From: Panagrolaimus kolymaensis
Taxonomy: Eukaryota > Nematoda > Chromadorea > Rhabditida > Panagrolaimidae
Reading direction: 5' to 3'
Length of the DNA stretch: 64,000 nt
Assembly: GCA_028622995.1 (NCBI GenBank)
Contig: JAJQJQ010000024.1
Coordinates: 1,426,001-1,490,000 of the forward strand
The notes beneath the pieces were generated by a model. The model was not told where the DNA came from, did not search any database, and worked only from the letters and a program-made list of their open reading frames with translations. The stretch's first letter is position 1, and each line of letters starts with the position of its first letter. Shown one piece after another: positions 35,144 to 47,943 of the stretch. The position numbers were made by a program, and so were the translations under genes.

Positions 35144-36399
35144 GAAAAATATTGCCTTGTAAATTTGTGTATTTTGATTTTGTAAAAGTATTACTTGTAA
35201 ATAAATAAAGAGATCTAATGGAAATTTTTTTTTTGATTAAAATGCATTGAGTTCGTGCTTGTTCCAGTATCTTCGGAAACACACTAAAAGTTGTATGTAC
35301 ATCGTCAGAGACTGCAAAAACTCAGCAGATAGTAAATTTTTCCAAAATAAGCATTTTTTTCAAATACAAAAATATGTTTTATTTATTTTTCTTGTTTACT
35401 TCTTATTTTTGTGGCTTTTTCTTTATGAAGAGCTTGAAATTATTACCTTTAAGTTATTTTCATATTATTCTTGATCTATTATTTGTTGATATCTAATTGC
35501 TTGACCTTATTTTTTTAAGAGGTCATCATCTAAAGTATTATTAATTTTTGTTATTTTTCACTTTTTTGGCACTTAACTTTTTGTAACAAATTTAGACTAG
35601 GTCAAAGTTGTTTGTTGTTTTTACCATTTTACAATTTAATGGATGAAATTTTTTTTCATTTATTTCATTCGTTATTTTTTTATTTGGACTTATAAATTTT
35701 AAAAAATAAAAATGCTATTATTATTTTTATTTTTCTTCTTTCCTAATATATACGCTTATCCCATTGGGTTCAAGAAAAAATGTTACTATCACTAGTGATT
35801 TTCAAAATATCTATGGCACTTTTGTTAGAAATTTTTCTTTTCTGCTTCATATAAGAATATTACTAAAATCAGTGAATGACAGAAGCCTTTTCCCAAAGCA
35901 ATGATCATGCATGCTTACAAAACTCATTTAAACTTCCCAACAAATCCTTTACTAGTAAAACGAGGTGCTATAGGTAGTGGATATATACAAATATTTCAAA
36001 CATTGGGGTAATCTTATGAATGATGTCGCGAATGAAAATAAAATTAAATACCAATCATAATGCAAGAGAATTATGGGGACGAGATATTTCGGGTGGATCA
36101 AAACAATTGGCGAAGTTGAACTATTTTAATTTGCGCTATATTTTGGCAAAAGCTTCCCATCTTTTAACGTGTTTTTCTTCTTCTGAGAATATCAAAGATT
36201 TTAAAGTCACTCATTCAATTTTTTTTTTGATAGTGTCAAACCTTTCTTTTTCGTTCTTTCCCCCTCTTTTTTTTTGATTTTTTCTCTTTGAACGTTTATA
36301 TCACTCATTGAAACAACCTTGTACGAGTACGAAACATCGTGTTATCATCATCAATTTCTTTGCTAATTTTTAAAATCATTTGTAGAGAATCTTTCAATT
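35144..36399. other. Intergenic region, ~1.25 kb
   Basis: AT-rich (especially 35600-35740). The 3' UTR of the dioxygenase gene is at the left (AATAAA at about 35202-35207) and the promoter of the next gene at the right. The open stretch at 36020-36277 shows no motif or splice partner. Nothing else supported. Confidence 0.35.
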
Positions 36400-39300
36400 A
36401 TGGAAGAAATTGATATTCATCTTGAATATTTGAGATATCAAGACAATCAACCAACTGAAGTTGAACGTCGAACTATCAAATGTTATCAAGCTGTAAGATT
36501 TCTTCAAAATATTGACTTTCATAACATTTTAATCTTTAACGCTATTCAGGAAAGAATACTTCGGTTTCGTGATAAAGTGGCTGAAGCTTTCAATGTTGCA
36601 CCAACTTCAATAAAATTATTAAATCGAGGAAAATTGATTGATTTTAATCCTATGTATAGTATTCGCGATTTTGAAATTGATCAAAATGCAGTTATACATG
36701 TTATGGACAGATCACAAAGAGCACCATCTCAAAGTCGTCGTCGTCCGCAATCATCTCTTCGATCATTCCTTCCTCCACCGAATAGACAATTTCCAAATAT
36801 TATTCGATTTTCCAACAATACAACATTGACGGAACTTTCGGTTAATCGCTATGTGATGCAAATTCGATATCAAGAACCTATATGCCCTCAAGGACAACTT
36901 GATGTTAGTTTTCTTGCGCCTTTTGTCTATTGAAAAACTTATTTTTTTAGTTAATTGTTCGAACTATTGCTGAATCATTCAGAACTTCATATAATGTCGA
37001 TGTTGATGTTCAACGCAGAAATAGACAACCTTATGAAAATGATATATCTTTTGATATTTCATTTCGTGCTCCACCAATTATGCCTTCTGGTGCATATAAT
37101 CGTTTTGAAGCAATTAAATCAATGTTGGTTAGGCAGAAAATGCTTATTACACTTGCTGAAAAACATTTGATTTCACATATGGAAAATCCAGGTGCAGCTG
37201 GACTTCCTGAAAGATTTTCTGAAACACTTTTGGAAGAACTTGATAAAGTTGAAATGTATGAAATTTTTTCGGGTAATGTATTCTTTCTTGATCATGGTAA
37301 GGGCTTATCTATTGTCCTTGAGTTATTAAAGCTTTGGTTTTTAGAATCTAATGATAAAATGAACAAATTTTTTAATCAATTCGTATCAGAAATTGAAGAA
37401 GAAGTGCCTTTACTTGGTAATGTTTTGCAAGTACGTCATCTCGTGCCTTCAGATTATTACAAACTTTTGGATATTTCTGCCTCTAATAATTTGGAAATTC
37501 AACGGTTAATAACTATTCAAAGAAATGTTTTTGATGCTGATCACCTAGTTGATGTAATTCCCCTCTTCGTTAAAATCCATTTACTTTAGCGTTCAATATT
37601 TTAGACTCAAGTTTCTGATCTTTTTTCAATTATCTTACGTTCTCTTCATCATTTTCAAGGTCACATCAATCACCTTGTCAGTGAAATTAGTTTGCGAGCT
37701 ACTGACTCTTTAAGAGTTGCATATCCTCAATCAGTTCTTACAACCTTTTCTGGACTCAACCCTGATCTTACCTTCACCATTGTTTTCATGGGAACAACGA
37801 ACAATCCAAATATACCAAACTCTGAAATGAGTAGTGCTCGCTTTACTTCATTTCATCAGGTTCATATTGCTAGACCTGTACTTCGTGCTGATATAGCTGT
37901 GGAAGTTGAAGTTCAACCTGTCCCTCATGGACAAGACGCAATTGTTGAACCTCAAGCTATGGCAAATGGACAGCGTAATACACGATTCAGGGGAATTCCT
38001 CCTGGTATGGCTGGACAACGCGTTCGCCATGTGATGCAACAACAAGGACGTGTAACGAATGCAGCACCATATATCAACCCTCAAAATATTCGTCCTTTGC
38101 GGGCAACTATGATACCAACTCCAAATTCATCAATGGGTGAACCATCTGCTCGGCGACGTATGAATGGTTCTCCTAGCTTTGCTGGTATGACTGCTTCTAA
38201 TTTTCCTTCATTTTCGTCATCATCAATGCCAACTGTTAATATGCCTTCAACTCCAACAGAAAGCAATACACTAAATGATACACCTGTTGCAGCGCGAACT
38301 TTACGAAATTTCTTGCAATCAATGACAGGGCATCCTGTTGAATTAGGAACTCAAGGCGGCCAGCCAGTAACACTTTCATCGAATGATTTACTCAACCCTC
38401 TCAACTCTGTTTTCCGTGCTGTTGATCCAAATAGCATGGAAAATCAAAATCAATCTAATCCTATAGAAGAAGGTGAAGTTAATGTTCAACTCGTTGGTCC
38501 TGACGGTTCTCCAGGAGATAACGATGATATGTCACGAATTCTTCAAGCTATGGTAGCACAACAAAGTGCTTTCAGTCAAATAAGAACCAACGAACCACGT
38601 ATGAAAATATTAAATTTTCTTCGTTTTTGATTGTTTATTATTAAAATTTTAGGTAATCCAAACCAAATGCAAAATGGAATTCAGAATGGAAATTCAGGAT
38701 TAGGATTCCCTGGAAATGCCCATGTTCATAGTCATAGAACTCCACCCAACGTATTTTTTCAACAACAAGGTAATCATGGTATTCCTATTCACGCCCAACG
38801 ACTTCAGACTTCTTATGCTTCACAATCTCCTCAACAAATTCGAAATCTAGGTCCAAGTGGAGGATGTCCAATTGCTTATTATGAAAGAGTAACTCCTGAA
38901 ACATTGGTAAATTTTGTTTATCTTTCGACTTCTAAAATTTCAACTCTCTTCCTTTTTACAGGAAAATCATGCAACTTCTACAGCCATTTCAACAGCAATT
39001 ACTGATGTTGATTTGGTTGCCTGTGTTCAAAGGTATCCCGTAGAAGGCAATATTCTTAGAAGACATATGAATGAATTTGCTCTTACCAGTGTTGAAAGCT
39101 TGGAAGTTCTTTTGAAAGCATATCTTCAAGCTCTTGTTAGTTACAATTCAGGCCGTCAAATTGCTCATCCAGGTAAATTGTTATTACTATTTTGAATTTA
39201 TTTTAGCAGGAAGTTTTTAGCTATTATTAATGAAGTTATCAATCAAGGTCACCGTATTCAACTTCGCCGCCCCTCTTATCGTAATCGAGTTATTGAATTT

Positions 39301-40189
39301 TATCGTTTAATGGGCTCTCAAGATTTCTCCTTTATTCGAGACACACTTCGGTCGAATTCATTCTTGGAAGATCGCGGATTTCTTGGAACTATGGTTTCAA
39401 CTTTCTTATTTTCTATCAAATTTGATAACATTCATTCTTTGATTTTAAATCCAGCAAGTATTGGTCCTCTTCGATCATCTCTCATATCTTACACTTTTGA
39501 AAAATACGGTAGCGAAAATCTTGAAACTATCCTTGATGCGTTGAAAGATAACCTATATGAAAATTATTATCATTACTTGATGGGCGTTACACCATTTGCT
39601 TTAACTCGAAATAACATGAATATGGTTGGTTCATTACAAAATATGGACGCAAGCATGTTGGGACAATTTTTCAATTACTTACTTTCTAGTTGTAAGATAT
39701 TTTTGTATTTCTTGTCTTTGATTAAAGTATCTTTTAAGCTACTGACGAAGAATTTGGACAACAAGTTATTCAATTATTCCATACCTACCATTCTCGATTG
39801 ATAACTTTCTGTTACATGGCATCTGATGGTTTCCCCCATGCTTATCGAGAATTTGTTCGTCATGTATTTGTAAGCTATTCTTGCTGCTCAGTATTATTAA
39901 AACAGCATATTTTTAGCTTGATTTTCCTGATCAAAATAACGAGCAAACCAACTTTGCAATCGATGTTTTTATGGAATCAGTTGTTAATTTTATTTTTTCC
40001 TTCGATAACCCAAATGAACTTAAAAATATTGATACTTCAAATATCACCGAATTTCTTCTTGCCAGCAATTCTCGATTTACACCTGAACGAGTTACATCGG
40101 AGGCACCTCTGGGAAGTTTGGGACGTTCGCATCAACATGGACTTCGAGAAGAAAATATTGATACCACTGTGCCTTCTTATTTTGCTTAA
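36400..40189 (+). CDS. Ubiquitin-like domain protein, BAG6/Scythe-like
   Basis: BAG6 is a chaperone scaffold for tail-anchored proteins and for degradation of misfolded proteins. Exons 36400-36492, 36550-36903, 36951-37296, 37345-37553, 37605-38598, 38653-38906, 38962-39172, 39221-39691, 39739-39869 and 39917-40189 join without a frame break to 1111 aa, like human BAG6 (~1130). The N-terminal ~100 residues are a ubiquitin-like fold (FRDKVAEAFNV, IKLLNRGKLIDF, AVIHVMDR). A helical region, a long disordered Pro/Ser/Asn/Gln-rich middle and a helical C-terminal part (RNRVIEFYRLMGSQDFSFI) follow. The segment 37297-37344 is stop-free with intron-like ends, so its splicing is uncertain. The assignment rests on the UBL, length and layout; no BAG motif could be confirmed by eye. 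Confidence 0.62.
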
Positions 40190-41617
40190 TTCTATTAAAT
40201 GTTTCATCATGAAAAAAAAAAATATTTATCAACTTGGACATGTAAACTTTCTTTTCTTGTTGCATTCTAGTTATAATAAATTTTAAAGTTGTTGTTGCTT
40301 TATTATGCTGTTTATTTGCTTTTCTTTTTTGTGACACTTTTTTTAAAATAATTTTATTGATATCAAAAGTTTAAAAAATAAATTATAATTTATAAACTAT
40401 CTTTGTTTGTGTTGTTCTTGTTTGATTAGCATTTGGTTTTGCATGGGATTATGGTAATTTGCGGTTTAGAAAAATTTTGAGGAGTCAGAGAGATTTTTTA
40501 TTCGAAAAATATTTTAGAAATCTTTGATTGTAATTGAAGGAACAACGAAGCTACGGTTTAAGAATTATATTTTTAGACATGCGTTTACATATTCCTTCGG
40601 AATATTATAACTTTTAATTTTTTGTTTTGAAATTTATTTTATTGTGAAATTCGTTTTTATTTTTTTGTTGTTGCTATTTTGAGATCTCTCCCATTTTCAT
40701 CCTTTTGTCTCTGCCGAAAGTCTTTCTTACGCATCCGTATCCTTTTCGATCGACTCTTTTCGAAAGGGCGCTTTCTTATACTTTGACTCTTTTCATTCTC
40801 TTTAGAGATGATTCAACGATTGCTTATTCCCTTTTCTTGCGCTGTGCCAGTCAATCTTTTACACTTTTATCATCAACGGGCCCGTTTTGGATGTAAACAA
40901 GGCTTTGATCCGCCTTCAGCAATGGTCGTGTTGCTTCATACAAAAGCAGCATTTTTGAGCCTAAAATTTATTCACAAATCTTTCTCCAGCAAACAAAATC
41001 TTTCTCTCTTTTTTTTAAATTTTAGTTTCTCTTAAAAATGCCCCAAATAAGTTTAGTTAATTTCCTTTTATTTATAAAATTTTGTAATTTTATTTTAATA
41101 TTTTGTTTTGCTCTCCCAATCCGCTATCATTATTTTGTAGTATTTTTTTTGTGTCGGTATAATTACGAGGTACCGAATTAAGCTAAATATCTAACACTCT
41201 CTTCCCCATCGCAAAGAAAACTATCAGCAAATGAAACAAGCTTAACGGAAGCTAACAATGGATGATTTACTTGGTTACATTATTTTACAGGAAGCATCCA
41301 ACCTGTCAATAACTCCAAAAATTTGATATTTCCCAAAAAGCGGCTATTTGGTTGCAACTTTGCACATTGCAAACACTTTTTCCTTCAAATTTTTCTTTCT
41401 TTTTTTGTTTCCATCAATTTTTTTTTTGCATTTTTCACAAAATCAAGAGGTTGTTAGTATATATGAAGAACGTGATTTTGTTGTCTCCTTTGTATGTTTT
41501 TAAAGTTAAACGTCAATATTTTTTGCTTTAAGATATTCTCATTCATCCCTGACTGACTAATTTGATCGTTTGTGCGTCCATTTTTGAAATTATCAAAGTT
41601 TCGAAAATAAGAGTTAA
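40190..41617. other. Intergenic region, ~1.4 kb
   Basis: AT-rich DNA between two plus-strand genes. The open stretches at 40705-41035 are not supported by splice sites or motifs. Contains the promoter of the TIP41 gene. Confidence 0.35.
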
Positions 41618-42886
41618 ATGTCATCTTCACATCTGTCGTCAACGAATTTTCCATTATCAAGCTTTTCGTCTTCTTCACCTCAGCATCCTCATCAACATAA
41701 ACAAGGAGCTAATGGCGATGGAAGATATAAATCAAACCGTGAAGAAGTTATGGAACGAGCTTTAACCAGTGCTCGAGTGGATGAACATTATAGCTTTAAT
41801 CAAAAAATTGATTTTATTACTATTCGTGATCATATTCTTCCATCACGTTGTAATCATCAAAATAATATTCAATGTCAGGTGAGTAAACCTTTTTAGTTGT
41901 TTTAATGAAAAGCTTTTATGGATTCGTATTGTTTTTGATTTTTTAACTTTTATTGTTTCTAAAAAATTTATAACAAAAACTCAATTTTTTTTTTTTGCAG
42001 GTGTGTTTATACAAGGATGAATTGGAACTGCCTGAATTACCTGAAATGGTTTTCCCAAATAATAAATTGATTATCAAATTAGCTAAAAGTGATAAAATTT
42101 TGATTGAATTTAATACTTTGGATGCTTTAAAACGGGTTGATTTTAAGAATTTACCTGATGTCAAGGTTATTGTTATACCTTACTCTTTTGTTAGGAAGTT
42201 TACCTTAAGCTTTAGGTTGGACCAAGTGAAGCATGGATGGAAGCTCGAAAAGGTCACGTTGAATCATCAAAAACTCATAAACCATTTGATTGGACATTTA
42301 CAAGTGATTATGATGGAACTCTTGGACCTAGTGTTCGCATAGTACATACTGACCTCAAAATAGATATGGAAAAGCTCAAACGAAGAGATCCCATTTTCTT
42401 TTATACTCAATTAACTTTATATGAAGATGAATTAGCTGATCATGGATGTTCATTGGTATGAAAGGATCTTTTTGTCACCAAAAAAGCACGAATGCTAATC
42501 ATGACGTTTTTTTTTAAATATCACTGGTATTTAACCTACAGACTTATTTTTTCTTCTTTACAGATGGCTATAAAAGTACGAGTAATGCCAACTGCGTTTT
42601 TTGTACTTTGTCGCTTTTATCTTCGAATTGATCATGTAATGGTTAGAGTTTGTGATACTCGATTATTCAGTGAAACTGGTTCTGATTTTATCTTGAAAGA
42701 ATGGACATTGCGTGAAGCTAAATACTCTGACCTTAGTCCGACAGTTAGTTGTTTTTGAAAAATGAGCTGCCGGTCCCTACACTTATGCTTGTTTTTCAGG
42801 ATCTTGAAAATGTCAGAGACTCAAATATTATCTGGCAATCTCTTCCAATAATTGAATGCAAATCATCAAAAATATATCTTGAATAA
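41618..42886 (+). CDS. TIP41-like protein (TIPRL)
   Basis: TIP41/TIPRL binds PP2A-family catalytic subunits and modulates TOR and stress signalling. Exons 41618-41878, 42001-42165, 42216-42455, 42564-42743 and 42800-42886, all phase 0, encode 310 aa. After a Ser/His/Pro-rich N-terminus (~35 residues) the family core follows. It includes ELPEMVFPNNKLIIKL, TFTSDYDGTLGPSVRIVHTD, LYEDELADHGCS and IKVRVMPTAFFVLCRFYLR, then DHVMVRVCDTRLF and ILKEWTLREAKY. All are close to yeast and human TIP41 motifs. The same window also encodes PP4R3, another partner of this phosphatase family, but they are ~37 kb apart. Confidence 0.92.
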
Positions 42887-44364
42887 AATCACGTTTGTTT
42901 CAAGCGGCATCGTTTGTCTGACATGCCTTCCAGGAGGCAAAAGCCTTTTTTCAGTGTCTTTTTCGACGTTCTTACGACCAAAATTACTGTAGATCGTTTT
43001 TGTCCAATGAATATGATTGGAAGGCATGCCAGAAAAAAAGTGCCTTTTTGAAGGAAATGAAACAGACGTGAAATCAAACAAACATCGAACTTCTTCTTTC
43101 TTCGTTGGTGAATCTCAAACTCGGGCATCATAATGAAATCTTTATAATTGTTATTTTTTCTATGTAATATTAGCTTATTAGCTTTTTAAAATGGTTTTGT
43201 TTTCAAATGTATTTTTTGTGTTGTCTGTTAAATAAAATGATTATTATAATTAACAATAATCGAAATGGAAAGGCATTCGAAGATGTCGTTTGATAAAGGC
43301 TTTTTTGGATTTTGACATTATTGGAAGATTACTGACTTTTAGAGAAAAACCAAAGAATAATAATTTTTTTGATAACAGATTATCTATTTTTGTTTGCCTC
43401 TTGAGCTTGGAATGAATTACCAAAAATATTTGGAAGGCATACTTCAACAAAATTTGTCATTCCTTATCAATTGAGAGGTTTATTTATCACAACTCATTTC
43501 TCTTATTGGAGAGAAATTTCTTTTATTTATAAATAGTGAGAGAAAATAATATTTGCGATATGAGCTTTTTTAACCATCCATGAAAAAAATTGGATCATTC
43601 TTATGAGTTTTAAATCATTGTAGTTGGTTGGTTGAGGAGGTTTAATAACCAATCAAGCAAGCAACCAAGCCCCTGAAACTCAGGCAATCATCGTACTTTT
43701 TTTTTAAAAATTTTTCAAGCAAAAGCTTTTTCTTTTTCTTCCCCATTTTTTTCTTCTTCAGCCGCTGCATATTTTTCTTTCTTTCGAAATTCTTTATTTT
43801 TTCTATTCCTTGGCTCTTTTCTGCCGCCCAAAATTTTTTTATCTCTCGACTTCGTTTTCGTGCTCCTTTTAGGTGGCGGCGCATGTTCTTCATTTTATTT
43901 TTTCTTCGATGGGCCAAAAATTAAATTCAAAAATATAATGTTTTTGATTTGGTACAACAACATCGAAGATAAAGAGAAAAGAAAAATGAAGCGATAACAT
44001 AGATATTCATTTTATTTGGCCTTTACAAAGTCAAAGTCTTTTCTTCTAAATATTTTTTTTGGGGATAATTTGAACCAAATTCCTGTCTGTTTCTATCTAT
44101 CTATTTATTCATCTGCCTTGTTAATATTTTTTTATCTTGTACTTTGTGCAGCTTATAAAAAAAAGGAGGCGGGATTTATTTGTATTACCTTCTGCTTTTT
44201 TTCACCCCTTTAGTTTATGCTTAGTTTTTGGTATATATAATTTCGCGCTTGTCGATGGTTATAGCTTCATTGCATCATTTTCTTTCTTTTGCTTCAAATT
44301 TGATATTATTTTTATTGCATTTTTAGAGAGTATTCAAGCTATTCCCAAAACTAAATTATTAAAA
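42887..44364. other. Intergenic region, ~1.5 kb
   Basis: Contains a short imperfect inverted pair around GGCATGCCTTCCA near 42920 and 43025. A minus-strand Lys-rich open stretch at 43642-43917 looks like low complexity from a T/C-rich plus strand. Promoter of the SAM synthetase gene at the right end. No gene supported. Confidence 0.35.
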
Positions 44365-45985
44365 ATGGATGTTGATGTTCGCGGTTCTCCTACCTCTGGT
44401 AAGCGTAAAAGCCTTTAATTAATTTTATCCATTCCAATAATTATTAATATCGCTTTTTTTCTTCTTTAGATGGACAAGAACAACATTTTCTTTTCACTTC
44501 GGAATCCGTTGGTGAAGGACATCCAGATAAAATGTGTGATATGATTTCGGATGCCGTTCTTGATGCCCATCTTGCTCAAGATCCCAATGCTAAGGTTGCA
44601 TGTGGTAAGTTTAAATAGCGAAAACAATTTTTTTCGGTTTTTTTTTTACATTGCTAAAATCATATCCAGTGCTAAGTATACGGGTCTTACAGAAACCGTA
44701 ACGAAGACTGGCATGGTTTTACTTTGTGGCGAAATTACAAGTAAAGCGCATGTGGATTATCAATCTCTTGTTCGTGGGGTTGTAAAGGATATTGGTTTTG
44801 ATCATTCTGATAAGGGTTAGTCTTTTTATTTATTTTCCTCGAAAAAAATAGGGTTTGATCATTTCGTTTTTAAGGTTTTGATTACAAAACTTGCAATGTC
44901 CTTGTTGCATTGGAACAACAAGCCCCCGAAATTGCTGCAGGTGTCCACCAAAATCGTTCGGAAGAAGATATAGGTGCAGGAGATCAAGGCCTTATGTTTG
45001 GTTATGCTTCGGATGAAACAGAAGAAGCCATGCCATTATCTTTATTACTTGCTCATCAACTTAATGGCCGGCTTCATATTCTTCGAAGAAATGGAATCCT
45101 TGATTGGGCTTTACCCGATTCGAAATCACAAGTAAATATTTTTAATTTCCCCTTTTTGCTTTAGTTGCTAATTTTTATGTTATTCAGGTTACTGTTGAAT
45201 ACAAATTTGATAATGGCGCATGCGTTCCCCTTCGAGTTCATACCGTTGTTATCTCAGCTCAACATAAATCTTCTGTAACCCTTGAACAACTTCGTGAAGA
45301 TCTTAAAAATCATGTTATTAAAGAAGTAATCCCAGGAAATCTTCTTGATAGTGAAACTAAATATTATTTAAATCCTTGTGGAGCTTTTACCATGGGTGGT
45401 CCACATTCTGATGCAGGTTTAACTGGACGTAAAATTATTGTGGATACTTATGGCGGATGGGGAGCTCATGGAGGTGGAGCTTTCTCAGGTAAAGATCCAA
45501 CTAAAGTTGATCGATCGGCTGCTTATGGAGCTCGATGGGTTGCTAAATCCCTTGTTAAAGCTGGAGTTTGTCGACGTTGCCTTGTTCAAGTAAGCTTCAT
45601 TAAAAATTTGAGAATTTAGTTTACCAATAGCTTCTTTTTTTAGGTTTCATATGCCATTGGTGTCTCTCATCCTTTATCCATCATGGTTATTTCATATGGC
45701 ACCAGCCCCCTTAGTGAACCTGATTTGCTTTCCATCGTAAATGATAATTTTGATCTTCGTCCCGGTGTTCTTATGCGAGATTTGGGCCTTCGAAATCCAA
45801 TTTATAAAGAAACAGCTAAAAATGGTCATTTTAGACATGAACGTTTTCGATGGGAACAAGTTAAGGAGCTTAAAATTCGTCCCGAATTTGCTGCAAAGCT
45901 TAAAGCTCGAAATTTTTCTTACGGTTCTCCAAATGCCGCAGCCGCGGCTGGTGATGCTGCTTCTAAAATGAATGGCAACGCATAA
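44365..45985 (+). CDS. sams: S-adenosylmethionine synthetase (methionine adenosyltransferase)
   Basis: Forms S-adenosylmethionine from ATP and methionine, the main methyl donor. Exons 44365-44398, 44470-44604, 44693-44815, 44875-45131, 45188-45589 and 45644-45985 give 430 aa. Conserved motifs: [16 protein letters not shown] with the catalytic His, [16 protein letters not shown] across the exon 2/3 junction, and the signature [12 protein letters not shown]. The second signature [19 protein letters not shown] is complete, and the end has GHFR and FRWEQVK. For exon 3 I chose the acceptor CTTACAG (ending 44692), not the earlier TATCCAG, because only this restores the conserved ETVTKTGM. The 26-residue tail after the core (Asn/Ala-rich) is not conserved. 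Confidence 0.95.
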
Positions 45986-47943
45986 AAACAAAAAGTTTCC
46001 ATGGAGAAAGAAAAAGAAAGGCAATAAAAAAAATCTATTTATCTTTATATTGTTACAAGAACATTGGGGCCTTACCTGCGGTAAGTCCCTCAAACTAAAC
46101 AAATAATCACACAAAGAAAATTTACGAAACCGTTACATTTTTACAATCACAACGTGGACATTGGGTTCTTTTAGGTAGTTTTTTAGTACCCTAAAGAGTG
46201 CACAATGTACCTGTTTTTAGGAATTAAAATTAAAAAATAAAGAGAGGAGTACATTGTTTTTCAAATAAAAAATGCAGTGCTTAAATACCCATGTGTGTCT
46301 ACAACAATACAATACAATTAAATTAAACAACAGGTTCCTCACGTTCACATTATATTTTCATGTTAAATTTTGGAGCCCTGCCTAACGGCAGACCTCCTAA
46401 ATTTACAAAACAAATCATCTCCAATAATTAATGGGTTTTTCGGTCCATGCATTTCCATATCTCTCATATTCAGCTACATCTTAACCCCTTCGAGGTCCAT
46501 TACATACGCCAAATTACATATGGGCCCTTCGAGCCGCAAAACCCAATTCGACCCAAAAACCGCCAAATAACAACCCAAACACCATCAAATATTAACTCAA
46601 AGACAACAAAAAACCATTAAATATCCACCAAACTATCCACCCAAACATCATCAAGCATCCACATAGTATATATTTTGTTACAATAACAATAAACAACAGG
46701 GCCCTTTGGTTAAACATTCCATTTTCATGGTTAATTTTGGGGCCCTGCCTTCGGCAGACCCTCAAAATTTACGATATAAATCGTCTCAAATTATCAACGG
46801 TTTCTTCGGGCCCCGCATTCCATACATCATTAAATATCAACCCGAAAACAACATCAAACATCCCACCAAAAACCATCTTACATCTCACCAAAAACAACTA
46901 AATCTTCACTCGAAAACCATCTTACATCTCACCAAAAACAACTAAATCTCCACCCGAAAACCATCTTACATCTCACCAAAAATAACTAAACATACACCCA
47001 AAAACCATCTTACATCTCACCAAAAATAACTAAATCTCCACCTAAACATCCCACCTAAAATAACTAAACATTCACCCAAAAACCATCTTACATCTCACCA
47101 AAAATAACTAAATCTCCACCTAAACATCCCACCTAAAATAACTAAACATTCACCCAAAAACCATCTTACATCTCACCAAAAATAACTAAATCTCCACCTA
47201 AACATCCCACCTAAAATAACTAAACATTCACCCAAAAACCATCTTACATCTCACCAAAAATAACTAAATCTCCACCTAAACATCCCACCTAAAATAACTA
47301 AACATTCACCCAAAAACCATCTTACATCTCACCAAAAATAACTAAATCTCCACCCAAAAAAACTAAATATTAACCCAAACACAATCAAATATCCTACCAA
47401 AAACAACTATGCAGACAATCAGAGAAAAACAAATTTTTCACTTCCAAAAATGCAACAGAAAAAACACAAAGGGAAACTTTCGTGTCAAGAAAATTTCAAA
47501 AAATGCAAATTTAAATTGGTCAAAACATGGACATATTTGACTCTCCGAAGCGTGAGACTAACATATTCGGAATCAGCGTAAAAAACTGATCTAGACTATC
47601 GGGACAAAACAAAACAAAAGCAGAACCGACATACAAACAAACAGACACGACACTCCAAATTAAAAAGGAGGATACCAAAATATTCCATTTATGCTTTAGT
47701 ACTTTATCTAAATTTGTTTTTTGTTATACGTTATTATTATTTTTTGAATTATTGCATTATTATTTTTTGATTGAAAATAAAATATTTTGAACAAAAATCG
47801 CAAAAGTAAAACATCTTCGAGTTTTTTTGAAATCATTTTAAAAGCCATGACATTTCCATTATAAAGCAAACACACATAAAAAAGAGTTAGTAAAGCATTT
47901 ATTCAATTATCAAATTACAATTACAAATCCTAATAAATGTTAG
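45986..47943. repeat. Repeat-rich intergenic region
   Basis: Holds two diverged copies of a ~170-bp repeat (about 46350-46520 and 46715-46850). These copies share TTTTGG-GCCCTGCC and small hairpins (CTGCC..GGCAG at 46378-46391 and 46745-46757). A related small hairpin, CTTACC-TGC-GGTAAG, is at 46071-46085. The rest is the tandem array at 46840-47400 and AT-rich DNA. Short open stretches here are repeat artefacts. Confidence 0.7.
46840..47400. repeat. Tandem array with 78-bp unit
   Basis: A minisatellite of short blocks such as AACCATCTTACATCTCACC, AAAAATAACTAAATC and TCCACC. From about 47001 to 47340 these are organised into a regular 78-bp higher-order unit repeated about four times with near-perfect identity (for example, starts at 47001 and 47079). 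The left part (46840-47000) consists of shorter, more variable units. The plus strand has almost no G across the array. Confidence 0.85.

Noticed and set aside
43642..43917. Minus-strand Lys-rich open frame
   Set aside because: Composition follows T/C-rich DNA, with no recognisable domain or splice partner.
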